Origin: Anaerovoracaceae bacterium
Lineage (GTDB): Bacteria > Bacillota > Clostridia > Peptostreptococcales > Anaerovoracaceae
NCBI GenBank assembly: GCA_029983755.1
Contig: JASBYX010000011.1
Span: 1-39,533, forward strand
Length of the DNA stretch: 39,533 nucleotides
Direction of reading: 5' to 3'
A program made the position numbers and the translations under genes. Of the stretch, positions 25,072 to 33,900 are shown in pieces (the first letter of the stretch is position 1; each line of letters starts with the position of its first letter). The notes below the pieces were generated by a model. That model was not told the DNA's origin. It searched no databases and saw nothing but the letters and a program-made list of their open reading frames with translations.

Positions 25072-25980
25072 CTATTTTTCTCCTTTCATCTTTTCTATGA
25101 ATTTCCTATGATTTATAGCAAAATTTCCTGATACACCCTCGTTTGAACCTACATCCTTTGTCACCACAGATCCCATATTCGCTCTGGAATTATTTCCAAG
25201 CTTTAGGCCATTCCTGATAGCCGCACCTATCCCAATCCATGAATTATCGCCAATCTTGCAGCGTCCGCCGATAGTTGCTCCTGCAGCAATCATCACATTT
25301 TTTCCAAGTCTGACCCCGTGTGCGATATGTACTAAATTATCTATTTTTGAATTAGTACCAATAACCGTATTATCCCAAGGGTATATGGCCCTGTCTACAC
25401 AAGTATTATATTGTATTTCTACATCGTCTTCTATGACAACTCCTCCTATATGTTCGACCCTATAGGTTTCTTCGTCTAGAGTTTTAAATTCAAATCCCTC
25501 TGATCCTATCGTGGATCCTGCACGAATAATTACATTATCACCGATAACGGTGTTCTCTCTTACAACTACGAATTCTTCGATTATAGTGTTCTTACCTATT
25601 ATGACATTGTTTGGCGAAATGGATGAAAGCTGGCTGATCTTTGCACTATCATCAAATTTGGATTTAAAAATTCCTCTCTTGTATAGAGGATTTTGTGTAA
25701 GGTAATTGTGAAGCTTGAAGAAACAATTTCTAGGATCTTTAACTATTATTAAACCGATATCTCTTCTAGTTTTCCATATATTATCAGCAATTTCTCTAGT
25801 AGTTATGATCAGTTTTATGTTACTTGGAAAGTCGCAAATATATTTCGATTTCTCTACAAATGTAGCAATTGAATGGGAATTGTCGTCATTATATCCTATC
25901 AATCCAAGAGAATCGATTTCTTCTTCGGCCACCGCCTCAAAATCAATATTTTGTTCATTTAAAATTTTTGATATAAGCAT
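25072..25980 (-). CDS. LpxD-like left-handed beta-helix N-acyltransferase (copy 2)
   Basis: A 302-residue hexapeptide-repeat protein. Residues about 1-100 form an LpxD-like N-terminal nucleotide-binding domain (DPRNCFFKLHNYL near 80-92), followed by repeated [LIV]-G-x-x hexapeptides from about 115 to 280. The likely catalytic histidine lies in IDNLVHIAHGV, equivalent to the LpxD IAH motif. A Gram-positive does not need LpxD for lipid A. The protein most likely N-acylates the amino group of a UDP-amino sugar, probably the 3-amino uronic acid, since WbpA-like and WbpB-like genes flank it. It is paralogous to 27373-28278; a lipid-chain donor instead of acetyl-CoA cannot be excluded. Confidence 0.82.
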   Translation of the reverse strand: MLISKILNEQNIDFEAVAEEEIDSLGLIGYNDDNSHSIATFVEKSKYICDFPSNIKLIITTREIADNIWKTRRDIGLIIVKDPRNCFFKLHNYLTQNPLYKRGIFKSKFDDSAKISQLSSISPNNVIIGKNTIIEEFVVVRENTVIGDNVIIRAGSTIGSEGFEFKTLDEETYRVEHIGGVVIEDDVEIQYNTCVDRAIYPWDNTVIGTNSKIDNLVHIAHGVRLGKNVMIAAGATIGGRCKIGDNSWIGIGAAIRNGLKLGNNSRANMGSVVTKDVGSNEGVSGNFAINHRKFIEKMKGEK

Positions 25981-26012
25981 ATTTACATTGACCTATTCAC
26001 ATATTCTCTATA

Positions 26013-27326
26013 TTACAAGACGTCTATATTTGATCTGTCAGCAATATTTTTCATTGAGTTCTTGGTATCGAATATTGCTTTTGCATTCTCCTGAATCATA
26101 TCATAGTCGATATTGCTATGATTAGCCGTTATCATCACAAGATCATAACTTGCTAAAACCTCCGGAGAAATCGAATCTATGCCCTTGTACATTTCTCCGT
26201 CATGCTTGTACTCAGGAATGTATGGATCATAATAGTCTGTATCAGCACCCATTTCTTTTAGTATATTTATAACATCAATTGCAGGGCTTTCTCTATAATC
26301 ATCTATATCTGCCTTATAGGCGACTCCAAGAACCAAGACATTTGAGGAACTAAGTGCTTTACCATGTTTGTTTAAAATTCTGCTTGCTCTCTCCACACAG
26401 TACTCAGGCATTTTGTCATTTATTATCATTGAATTTTCTATCATAGATGTATGAAATCCATATTCTCTAGCTTTCCATGATAGATAATACGGATCGAGTG
26501 GAATGCAGTGTCCTCCAAGGCCTGGGCCTGGATAAAAGGCCTGAAAACCATATGGCTTGGTGCTTGCTGCCTCAACAACTTCCCAATAGTTAATCCCCAT
26601 TCTATCACACAGCATTGCCATTTCGTTAGCTAATCCTATATTAATATTCCTGTAAGTGTTTTCGAGGATTTTTTCCATTTCTGCAATAGCCGGCGAGCTT
26701 ACTTCATGGACATCTCCATCCAGAACAGCTCGGTACATCGCCGCAATGACCTCAGTTGCATCTTTACCAATAGCTCCTACTACCTTCGGAGTGTTTTTAG
26801 TCTTGAATTCCTTGTTGCCGGGGTCTACTCTCTCCGGAGAGAAGCCAAGATAGAAATCTTCCCCACATTTCAATCCGGATCCTTCTTCAAGAATCGGCTT
26901 TAACAGTTCTTCTGTTGTACCTGGATAAGTAGTGGATTCAAGTACAACTATTGTGCCCTTTGTCATGTATGTTGCAATCTGTTCTGCAGATGATCTAACA
27001 TAGCTGATATCCGGCTGTTGATGCTTATCAAGTGGTGTTGGAACACATATAGCAATAAAATCCACGTTTTTAACAAATGAAAAATCTGTAGTTGCGGAAA
27101 GAAGGCCTTCATCTACTAGTGTCTTCAGATCATCATCTACAATATCGCCAATATAATTCTTTCCTTCATTTACCATAGAAACCTTTGCATCTTGAACGTC
27201 AAAACCTATGGTCTTAAATCCAGCTCTAGCTTTTTCAACCGCCAATGGAAGCCCCACATAGCCAAGTCCCACAACCCCAACCTTAATCTCTCTGTTTTCT
27301 ATTTTCTTTAAAAGTTCTTCTTTCAT
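26013..27326 (-). CDS. UDP-N-acetylglucosamine 6-dehydrogenase, WbpA-like
   Basis: A 437-residue nucleotide-sugar dehydrogenase of the UDP-Glc/GDP-Man/UDP-GlcNAc family. It has the Rossmann motif GVVGLGYVGLP (about 20-30) and the active-site cysteine (C277 counting from an upstream GTG start) in GPGLGGHCIPLDPYYL, with the AEMEKILENTYR lysine region upstream. FDVQDAKVSMVNEGKNYIGD resembles the WbpA/WbpO group, which oxidises C6 of UDP-GlcNAc to a uronic acid in two NAD-dependent steps. I preferred the ATG at 27326, with AAGGTG 6 nt upstream, over a GTG three codons earlier. Confidence 0.9.
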   Translation of the reverse strand: MKEELLKKIENREIKVGVVGLGYVGLPLAVEKARAGFKTIGFDVQDAKVSMVNEGKNYIGDIVDDDLKTLVDEGLLSATTDFSFVKNVDFIAICVPTPLDKHQQPDISYVRSSAEQIATYMTKGTIVVLESTTYPGTTEELLKPILEEGSGLKCGEDFYLGFSPERVDPGNKEFKTKNTPKVVGAIGKDATEVIAAMYRAVLDGDVHEVSSPAIAEMEKILENTYRNINIGLANEMAMLCDRMGINYWEVVEAASTKPYGFQAFYPGPGLGGHCIPLDPYYLSWKAREYGFHTSMIENSMIINDKMPEYCVERASRILNKHGKALSSSNVLVLGVAYKADIDDYRESPAIDVINILKEMGADTDYYDPYIPEYKHDGEMYKGIDSISPEVLASYDLVMITANHSNIDYDMIQENAKAIFDTKNSMKNIADRSNIDVL

Positions 27327-27372
27327 TTCTAACACCTTGCTTTCGTACCTTTGGTTAATGTGGAAAGAGCAG

Positions 27373-28278
27373 CTATTTTACTCGCTGTTTCAACTCTTCC
27401 ATGAATTTGTCATGATCTATTGCAAAATTCCCTGTAACAGATTCGTTATCCTTAACACTTTTTGTAACTATAGCTCCCATATTTACACGAGCATTATTTC
27501 CGATGGTAATTCCATTTCTTATTATGCAACCATATCCCAGCCAGCACCTCTTGCCTACTACGGTTCTCCCCCCGATTCCACTTAAGGCAACCACCATAGT
27601 TTCAGCACCAATTTTAACACCATGGGATATATTACAGAGCATATCTATCTTAACATGTCTTTCTATTATGGTATCATCCCAAGGATACAAAGCTTTGTTT
27701 ACCCCGGTATTGGCAAGAATTTCAACATCGTTTTCGATTACAACGCCACCACAGTGAGTTACCCCGAAAATTTCATGTCCTTCACGTTTAAATTCAAAAT
27801 CTGAGTCTCCTATTACGACTCCGGAATGAATTATAGTATTATCACCTATGGTGACATTATCCTTAATTATTACATAAGGATCAATTCTAACATTGTCTCC
27901 AATAACAACATTTTCATCTGAAACAATGGCAGTAGTATGTATGTTGCAGTTCTTTCCTATTTTCGTTTTAAATCTGGGTCTTGCATAGGGTTCTACATTT
28001 GCCAAAGCATTGTGGAGTTTAAAGAAAACAACCCTTGGATTTTCTACAATGCAAAGGCCTATATTATCTCCTTGTATTTTGGGGGCAATCTCCTCAGTTG
28101 TAATAACCATAGCAACATCTCCCCCTAAGGCTTGACTAAACTCCGGGCGATCTATAAATGTACACTTGCTTTTTCCTGTGTCCGAGCCCACCAGTCCCAG
28201 AGTTTGAAATTCTTCTTCATTGACAACAGAAAAGCTGTACTCCGGAAGATATTTCGGCAAAAGCTCACTGATATTCAT
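27373..28278 (-). CDS. LpxD-like left-handed beta-helix N-acyltransferase (copy 1)
   Basis: A 301-residue paralogue of the protein at 25072-25980, with the same plan: an N-terminal domain with NPRVVFFKLHNAL, hexapeptide repeats (VVIGDNVRID.., VTIGDNTIIH..), a histidine in NISHGVKIG and the ending NFAIDHDKFMEEL. The two share many identical stretches, such as GGVVIE.DVEI and ALYPWD, indicating duplication and divergence. Its neighbours (sugar transferase, glycosyltransferase and the PglE-like aminotransferase gene) suggest that this copy acylates the 4-amino group of the first sugar, as PglD does; that is inference. The ATG lies 1 nt after the stop of the upstream glycosyltransferase gene. Confidence 0.8.
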   Translation of the reverse strand: MNISELLPKYLPEYSFSVVNEEEFQTLGLVGSDTGKSKCTFIDRPEFSQALGGDVAMVITTEEIAPKIQGDNIGLCIVENPRVVFFKLHNALANVEPYARPRFKTKIGKNCNIHTTAIVSDENVVIGDNVRIDPYVIIKDNVTIGDNTIIHSGVVIGDSDFEFKREGHEIFGVTHCGGVVIENDVEILANTGVNKALYPWDDTIIERHVKIDMLCNISHGVKIGAETMVVALSGIGGRTVVGKRCWLGYGCIIRNGITIGNNARVNMGAIVTKSVKDNESVTGNFAIDHDKFMEELKQRVK

Positions 28279-28279
28279 A

Positions 28280-29539
28280 TTACTGCACTCCTTTTAATTC
28301 ATTTAAAATGTTAAGTAGTTTCAAGCTTAGCTTCTCGTAGTCAAAATCTTCAGCAGCTTTCTTTGACTGGTTGCACATGCGGCTATATTCCTTGTTACTT
28401 GAAGTTTTAATACTTAAAATACCATCTGCAATGGATTCTGCACTATTACTTTGAACTATAATTCCACAACCATACTTTCTTATATTGTCATATCCCGATT
28501 CAATGTTTGACAATATGGGCTTCCCTGATGCCATGTAGTCAAATAGCTTGTTGAGACTTAAACCATACTTGTTCATAGCATCGTCTTGGCCAACGAAAAT
28601 ATTTAAATCTGACTTTGATAGTATGTATGGAATATACTTCTTATCAACTCTATTTTTAAATACTATATTGGTTAAATTTAGTTCTTTGGCTTTATTGACA
28701 AGATCTTCTTTTTCAGTGCCATCTCCAAAAATTATAATGGAAACGTCATCTACGGCATTTTCCTTCAGCACTTTTGCAGCATCAACCAAGAGTCCAATGG
28801 AGTTTACCTTTCGGACGGATCCGGTATACACAACTTTGAACTTATCGGACAGCAGATCAGAGTCTTCTATAGTGAATTCTTTTGCATATTGGTCGATTTT
28901 TTTCACCTCAACTCCATTATTAATATATCGGAATTTTTCAAGATCAATAGTCCCTCCGCTATCCTTATTCCATTTTTTCATTTTTATATAATCTGTGCCA
29001 CCTTCAAAGGTGAATACTACCCGACTAGCATTTTCGTATATCCATTTCTCCAATCTATATAAAACTTTTATAACTGGATTATTTCTAGTTAATTTCGTAT
29101 ACTCAACTACACTCTCCGGCCAAAGATCACGTATCTCAACAACGGTGGGTATATCATGCTTAAGTCCAAACTTCAAAGCAACAGCTGTTGAAAACAGCTC
29201 CGGAGATGAAGCATATATAACATCCGGCTTCTCATTTTTAAATAAAATTTTTAAAGTTTTAAGGCAATTATACGGAAATTGTATAAAAGAAAATATTCTA
29301 CCAAAACCATTCCCTGTATAATCGGAAGTTTTGATAAATGTGTATTCGACCCCATCTACATTTTTCACAGTATACAAATCTCCAGCATTAAAATTTACTT
29401 CGGAATTATGTATCTTGCTCGACGAAAGTATCCGAGTGTGGACTCCATTGTATTTTAGATATTTGCTGAAATAATAGTGCCTGTTTAATCCTCCAAGTGA
29501 CGGAGGAATTGCGTAATGATTAACTATCCAAAGTTTCAA
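28280..29539 (-). CDS. Glycosyltransferase family 4
   Basis: A 419-residue GT-B enzyme. It starts KLWIVNHYAIPPSLGGLNRHYYFSKYL, a common opening of WbuB/WcaI-like GT4 proteins; VEIRDLWPESVV is near residue 137; the donor-binding domain has VYTGSVRKVNSIGLLVDA and KLFDYMASGKPILSN (about residue 338). It is encoded directly after the phosphoglycosyl transferase gene, so it probably adds the second sugar to the lipid-linked first sugar. Donor unknown. Confidence 0.87.
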   Translation of the reverse strand: MKLWIVNHYAIPPSLGGLNRHYYFSKYLKYNGVHTRILSSSKIHNSEVNFNAGDLYTVKNVDGVEYTFIKTSDYTGNGFGRIFSFIQFPYNCLKTLKILFKNEKPDVIYASSPELFSTAVALKFGLKHDIPTVVEIRDLWPESVVEYTKLTRNNPVIKVLYRLEKWIYENASRVVFTFEGGTDYIKMKKWNKDSGGTIDLEKFRYINNGVEVKKIDQYAKEFTIEDSDLLSDKFKVVYTGSVRKVNSIGLLVDAAKVLKENAVDDVSIIIFGDGTEKEDLVNKAKELNLTNIVFKNRVDKKYIPYILSKSDLNIFVGQDDAMNKYGLSLNKLFDYMASGKPILSNIESGYDNIRKYGCGIIVQSNSAESIADGILSIKTSSNKEYSRMCNQSKKAAEDFDYEKLSLKLLNILNELKGVQ

Positions 29540-29543
29540 TTCT

Positions 29544-30236
29544 TCACCTTATAACTGCTAATGCAGTTTTAAAAATCAATATTATATCTTTACCTATGCT
29601 ACATTCATTAAGTGCTTCGAGGTTATAACTCATTTTCTTCGGTAAAACCTCATTGACGTATACCTCATCAGGTTCACTAGCACCATCCAAAATTTTTGCC
29701 TCATTCCTAAACTCTATGCTTGCAAGGGATGTAACCCCTGCAGGTAAAAGTAGTGTAGCCTTCATCTCATCCGTGTAGTGGTCAACGTATTTTGTTGCTT
29801 CCGGACGTGTCCCAACGAAAGTCATTTCTCCTGACAAAATATTAAATAATTGTGGCAGTTCATCAAGCCTGAACTTTCTTATTATCTTACCCACATTGGT
29901 AATTCTTCTATCATTTTTAACGGTAATATGGGTGCCAATTTTATCTGCATTGACTACCATTGATCGAAATTTGAATATTCTAAACTTCCTACCATATTGA
30001 GTGACTCTTTCCTGTCTATAGAAAATAGGGCCCGGCGAATCCAGCTTAATTATAAGGGCTAGCAATAATAGCAGCGGCGATAGAATAATCACTAAAATGA
30101 ACGACAGCACAACATCACCCACCCGCTTAAACATAAGATAGGTTCCTTTGTGGGATAGTTTATCGTAGTATTCCTTTACATGATCATTTTTAATCTCTAC
30201 CGGTAGTTCTGACCATTTTTTTAACCGCATTTTCAA
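29544..30236 (-). CDS. Polyprenyl phosphoglycosyl transferase (PglC/WcaJ-type)
   Basis: A 230-residue initiating sugar transferase with one membrane-associated helix (about 38-62, VGDVVLSFILVIILSPLLLL). The catalytic acidic pair D125-E126 is in FRLDELPQLFNIL, preceded by the FKFRSM motif (88-93) and followed by the GTRPE motif. It moves a phospho-sugar from a UDP-sugar to undecaprenyl phosphate. The short monotopic form, next to PglF-like and PglE-like genes, suggests a bacillosamine-type or 4-amino sugar substrate. The ATG overlaps the aminotransferase gene by 4 bp. Confidence 0.9.
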   Translation of the reverse strand: MKMRLKKWSELPVEIKNDHVKEYYDKLSHKGTYLMFKRVGDVVLSFILVIILSPLLLLLALIIKLDSPGPIFYRQERVTQYGRKFRIFKFRSMVVNADKIGTHITVKNDRRITNVGKIIRKFRLDELPQLFNILSGEMTFVGTRPEATKYVDHYTDEMKATLLLPAGVTSLASIEFRNEAKILDGASEPDEVYVNEVLPKKMSYNLEALNECSIGKDIILIFKTALAVIR

Positions 30237-31441
30237 AATAGCCTCATATGCTCAGTTATTTCAAGCAAGTTTTCTATTATATACTCTACTTCTTCGTCGG
30301 ATAACTTAGTATGAAGGGGTAAGGTTATCTCGTTCTCATACATATGATATGCATTGGGATAATCAGAAATATCAAATCCAAGGTTCTTGTATGCAGTCAT
30401 CATAGGTAAAGGTTTGTAGTGAACGTTCGTTGCAACTCCCCTTTCAGCCATTTCTGTGATTATTTGATTTCTCTGTTCCACACCTATTCCCGGAATTCTT
30501 AGAAGGTAAAGATGGCCACTGGAACTGCTGTCGGAAGTGAAGTGAGTTAGTGGTTTAAAACCTTTTTCAGTAAAGCTTCTATCGTATCTGTCTATTATCT
30601 CTCGTCTTCGGTTTATGAGTTCCTCATATCGTTCTAATTGTTTGAGACCTATTGCGGCATTAATATCTGTCATATTGCACTTATAGGCTGGGTAAACTAT
30701 GTCATATTCCCATGCGCCAAGCTTTGTTTTAGCAAGAGCATCTTTGCTCTGTCCGTGAAGGGATGCGAGCATAAACTCATTATAGAGCCATTCATTGTCT
30801 ATTCCGGACATGTCTTTCCATACTACTGCGCCTCCTTCGGCAGTGGTTAAATTCTTTACCGCATGGAAACTAAAGGTTGTAAAATCAGCAAAATTGCCGC
30901 TGACACTTCCCTTGTACTTTGCACCAAATCCATGGGCTGAATCCGCAACAATTGCAATTCGATTAATTGAATTCTGTATTTCCGTCTCAGGAGAAAATAT
31001 CGCTGATTTTCTATCGACGATTTTTTTAATTCTGTCGTAATCGCATAGTTTTCCTCCGATGTCTACCGGGATCACAACTTTAGTCTTGGATGTTATCGCA
31101 TCTTCCAACTTGTCGTAATCCATTTCGAATGTTTCACCATCTGTATCAATTAGTACAAGCTTTGCACCTATATGCTCCACGACAGATGCACTTGCAGTAT
31201 ATGTGTATGCTGAAGTTATGACCTCATCTCCAGGCTTAACTCCAATTATTCTCAAAGTTAGCTCAAGCGCAGCCGTAGCAGAGTTTAAGCAAACAGCCTT
31301 ACTTGCTCCAATGTAACTTGCAATTCGATTTTCGAACTCTTTAGTCCTAGGACCTGTTGTTATCCATCCGGATTTCAAAGCATCAATTACTTCTTGAATT
31401 TCCAATTCAGTAATATCTGGTGGTGAAAATGGTATATTCAT
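30233..31441 (-). CDS. DegT/DnrJ/EryC1 aminotransferase, PglE-like
   Basis: A 402-residue PLP aminotransferase starting MNIPFSPPDITELEIQEVID. The ATG at 31441 lies 1 nt after the previous stop, with GGGGGAAG upstream; an earlier in-frame ATG at 31471 would lie inside the dehydratase gene and lacks a good ribosome binding site. The PLP lysine is K196 in SFHAVKNLTTAEGGA, a pattern shared with C4 aminotransferases such as PglE and perosamine synthase, and D167 (VADSAHGFGAKY) binds the cofactor. It should convert the UDP-4-keto-6-deoxy sugar made by the upstream dehydratase to a 4-amino sugar. It differs from the WbpE-like enzyme at 15645 in motif and neighbourhood. Confidence 0.88.
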   Translation of the reverse strand: MNIPFSPPDITELEIQEVIDALKSGWITTGPRTKEFENRIASYIGASKAVCLNSATAALELTLRIIGVKPGDEVITSAYTYTASASVVEHIGAKLVLIDTDGETFEMDYDKLEDAITSKTKVVIPVDIGGKLCDYDRIKKIVDRKSAIFSPETEIQNSINRIAIVADSAHGFGAKYKGSVSGNFADFTTFSFHAVKNLTTAEGGAVVWKDMSGIDNEWLYNEFMLASLHGQSKDALAKTKLGAWEYDIVYPAYKCNMTDINAAIGLKQLERYEELINRRREIIDRYDRSFTEKGFKPLTHFTSDSSSSGHLYLLRIPGIGVEQRNQIITEMAERGVATNVHYKPLPMMTAYKNLGFDISDYPNAYHMYENEITLPLHTKLSDEEVEYIIENLLEITEHMRLF

Positions 31442-31442
31442 C

Positions 31443-33314
31443 TTAAATCTTCCCCCTATATGTTGGTACAATATCTTTGATGGCCTTTCTTATACCATCT
31501 TTCTCACTGTAAGCAATTCTATATAGCTTTCTAAGCCCTGTCTCAAAATGCTTTTTATCAAATTCTATTGGCTTGCCTATGTGAATGAGTTCGTTCTCTG
31601 TTCTTTCAAGACCCTCTTCGTCCATCAATAACTCTTCATAGAGCTTCTCTCCCGGTCTCAGCCCTGTGAAAACGATTTCAATATCTGTTCCCACCTCATG
31701 GCCACTTAATCTGATCATGTTTTTAGCAAGATCCAGTATCTTGACCGGTTCTCCCATGTCCAAAACAAAAATCTCTCCTCCGTTTGCGCTGGCTCCCGCT
31801 TTCAAAACAAGAGAAACGGCCTCGGGTATAGTCATAAAATAGCGGATTATATCAGGATGCGTTACAGTTACAGGGCCTCCTTCTGCAATCTGCTTCTTAA
31901 AATAAGGAATTACACTTCCGTTACTGCCAAGAACATTGCCAAATCGAACTGCGACAAAACTCGTGTCACTTTTTTCATTATAGTACTGAACAAGCATTTC
32001 ACAGATTCGTTTAGAAGCACCCATAACATTTGTTGGATTCACAGCCTTATCAGTGGATATTAGGACAAATTTTTCGGCACCGTATTTATCAGCAGCTTTG
32101 CAAAGCTCCATAGTACCGAAAACATTATTTTTGATAGCCTCATTCGGACTATCTTCCATTAGAGGTACATGCTTGTGTGCTGCGGCATGAAAAATCAAGT
32201 CAGGTTTATATTCCTTAAAGATATGAGATAATCTTGACCTGTTTCTTACAGATCCTACAAGTGTAACTAAATTTAAGTTGGGAAAATTCTTTTCAAGTTC
32301 ACGTTCTATGTCGTATAAACTGTTCTCATATATGTCTAGCAAAACGAGCTGTCTAGGATAATTGGCTGCAATTTGTCGTGAAAGTTCACTGCCTATAGAT
32401 CCGCCTGCCCCGGTTACAAGTACAGTCTTCTCAGCAACATAAACTCCGATTTCCATTGAATTTGCCTTTATTGAATCTCTGCCCAATAAATCTTCTATCT
32501 CAATATCCCTAAGTTTAGATATCTCAACCTCTCCACTTACCAATTGATACATGCCAGGAAGAATCTTCACTTTACAATTTGTCTCTTGGCATCGGTTAAC
32601 AATATCTTTAATCTCGCTCTTTGAAACGCTTGGCATGGCAACAATTATTTCATCGATATTGTACTGTTTTGCAAGTTCGGGTATCCTGTCTCTGCCACCG
32701 CAAACCCTAAGGCCTTGAATATAGGTTCCATGTTTTCTCTTATCATCATCCACAACGCAGACAACCTGAGATTCTAATTGGTTACTGATTTCAAGTTCTC
32801 TTATTACCAAGTTTCCCGCATCTCCGGCTCCAACAATCATTATATTCTTCTTTGGGCCATTAAAAAAAAACTTTCTATAAATCGTCCTTACAAACCTATA
32901 AGAAAATCGTCCGACAAATAAGAAAGAAAACAAGATTAAGAAATATAAAGGGAAATAAGATCTAAAAATTGGAATTGAAAATCCAAAGTAAACCATAAAA
33001 TTTGCGACTGTTGAAATCAAAGTAGCAACTGCAATGTAGAATATTTCCTTTAGACTAGCAAATCTCCATATGCTATTATACAGTCTACAAAAATATATGA
33101 CTATTATAGTAAATACAATGTTGTAAATTGCCATGCCTTTAATGGCATCATAATAAACATCAGGAATACCTGATATTGATGCGTTAAACCTAGCCATCAT
33201 AGCCAATATAGAGCTTAGATAGATGGCAGCAATGTCAAACATCAGAAGAAATACTCGGAAAATCCTTGAGCTGTCCCATTTATTCAAAAAAATTCTATCA
33301 ACATTTATTTTCAT
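31443..33314 (-). CDS. Membrane-bound UDP-sugar 4,6-dehydratase (PglF/WbpM/CapD-like)
   Basis: A polytopic-plus-SDR protein of 623 residues from the ATG at 33314. Four helices come first (about residues 20-150), then a CoA-binding-like Rossmann domain (IMIVGAGDAGN), then the SDR domain with GAGGSIG near residue 306 (numbered from 33326). The usual catalytic tyrosine of SDRs is replaced by methionine (STDKAVNPTNVMGASKR), diagnostic for the PglF/WbpM/FlaA1 group. It should produce a UDP-4-keto-6-deoxy-GlcNAc-type intermediate. It is the first gene of the operon. Starts at 33326 (GTG), 33320 and 33314 (both ATG) are possible; none has a strong ribosome binding site, and the promoter leaves almost no leader. 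Confidence 0.9.
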   Translation of the reverse strand: MKINVDRIFLNKWDSSRIFRVFLLMFDIAAIYLSSILAMMARFNASISGIPDVYYDAIKGMAIYNIVFTIIVIYFCRLYNSIWRFASLKEIFYIAVATLISTVANFMVYFGFSIPIFRSYFPLYFLILFSFLFVGRFSYRFVRTIYRKFFFNGPKKNIMIVGAGDAGNLVIRELEISNQLESQVVCVVDDDKRKHGTYIQGLRVCGGRDRIPELAKQYNIDEIIVAMPSVSKSEIKDIVNRCQETNCKVKILPGMYQLVSGEVEISKLRDIEIEDLLGRDSIKANSMEIGVYVAEKTVLVTGAGGSIGSELSRQIAANYPRQLVLLDIYENSLYDIERELEKNFPNLNLVTLVGSVRNRSRLSHIFKEYKPDLIFHAAAHKHVPLMEDSPNEAIKNNVFGTMELCKAADKYGAEKFVLISTDKAVNPTNVMGASKRICEMLVQYYNEKSDTSFVAVRFGNVLGSNGSVIPYFKKQIAEGGPVTVTHPDIIRYFMTIPEAVSLVLKAGASANGGEIFVLDMGEPVKILDLAKNMIRLSGHEVGTDIEIVFTGLRPGEKLYEELLMDEEGLERTENELIHIGKPIEFDKKHFETGLRKLYRIAYSEKDGIRKAIKDIVPTYRGKI

Positions 33315-33329
33315 ATCCATAATCACTTA

Positions 33330-33358
33330 ATTCTATATCAAAAGCCCCGAATTGTCAA
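33330..33358 (-). promoter_or_regulatory. Consensus promoter of the polysaccharide operon, near-leaderless
   Basis: TTGACA at 33358-33353 and TAGAAT at 33335-33330 are separated by exactly 17 bp. Transcription would begin around 33323, between the alternative start codons GTG 33326 and ATG 33320/33314. The leader would be about 0-9 nt, and no AGGAGG-like sequence precedes the starts. Motif-based; an additional upstream promoter cannot be excluded. Confidence 0.55.
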
Positions 33359-33685
33359 TATTCGATGATTTTCATAATATTAGATACTTTAATACAATTT
33401 ATATATTATTATCAATTATTAAAAGTGTTTAATCGAGTCATGATTTTGAAAGATTAGTTGTGAAAAAGAGCTATAAAGGTAGAAGAAGTTTTTTTTAAAA
33501 ACTATTTCATATATAGCTATTTGTGGTCATCTATGGTGTAATATTATCTGTTTATAGATAAAAAATGAAATTAGTAAATGTAGATAGTAAGAATTCACCG
33601 GTAATTATCAAATAATAATGTCAGGACTTGCTGACTTATCTGAATTTAGCTGATATGATTAATGTAAAATAGTAATAACATCATA
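33359..33685. other. AT-rich spacer upstream of the polysaccharide operon
   Basis: About 330 bp with very low GC. No open frame over 20 codons with a ribosome binding site, no RNA gene and no insertion sequence end could be supported. A run of eight T followed by A-rich sequence lies near 33490-33500. It separates the operon promoter from the decayed transposase region. Confidence 0.5.
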
Positions 33686-33718
33686 TTAAGAACCGTTCTG
33701 ATGCAGAACGGTTCTTAA
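33686..33718. terminator. Perfect 14-bp inverted repeat, terminator-like
   Basis: TTAAGAACCGTTCT (33686-33699) and its exact complement AGAACGGTTCTTAA (33705-33718) flank the 5-base loop GATGC. On the plus strand a T-rich stretch (CTCTTTTAATTG) follows; on the minus strand no T-run follows. It lies about 190 bp downstream of the surface-protein gene and overlaps the decayed transposase tail. It could be a terminator or a leftover insertion-sequence feature. Confidence 0.45.
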
Positions 33719-33739
33719 CTCTTTTAATTGTAATAATTT

Positions 33740-33900
33740 AAAGTACTTTCTCTTTTCGTAAATTATGCTGAATTCACCGTATACCTCCCCCAGTTTCTAA
33801 TCGGTTGAGTCCACTTTTTTGTAGCCTGAATGGTAGATAAAAGGGATTTAAGCAATACTTTATCGCTTGGAAACACCGTTCTCTGTCTGTTAAGTCCCAT
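33740..33900 (-). pseudogene. IS256-family transposase C-terminal remnant, frameshifted
   Basis: On the minus strand, positions 33900-33763 read MGLNRQRTVFPSD, then LLKSLLSTIQATKKWTQPIR and NWG. This is the C-terminal end of IS256-family (mutator-like) transposases, which typically read FPSD..LLK.L.......KWT.PIRNWG. At the following G5 run the frame breaks; one frame over, the sequence continues EVYGEFSIIYEKRKYF, matching the usual VYGELSIMYEG ending. One lost G would explain this. The catalytic DDE region is absent. The remnant begins immediately after the stop of the surface-protein gene at 33907, so an IS once inserted here and decayed. Confidence 0.75.

Noticed and set aside
25072..28278. 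Lipid A biosynthesis (true LpxD)
   Set aside because: No lpxA, lpxB or fabZ is nearby; the genes sit in a polysaccharide operon and the rest of the window looks Gram-positive.
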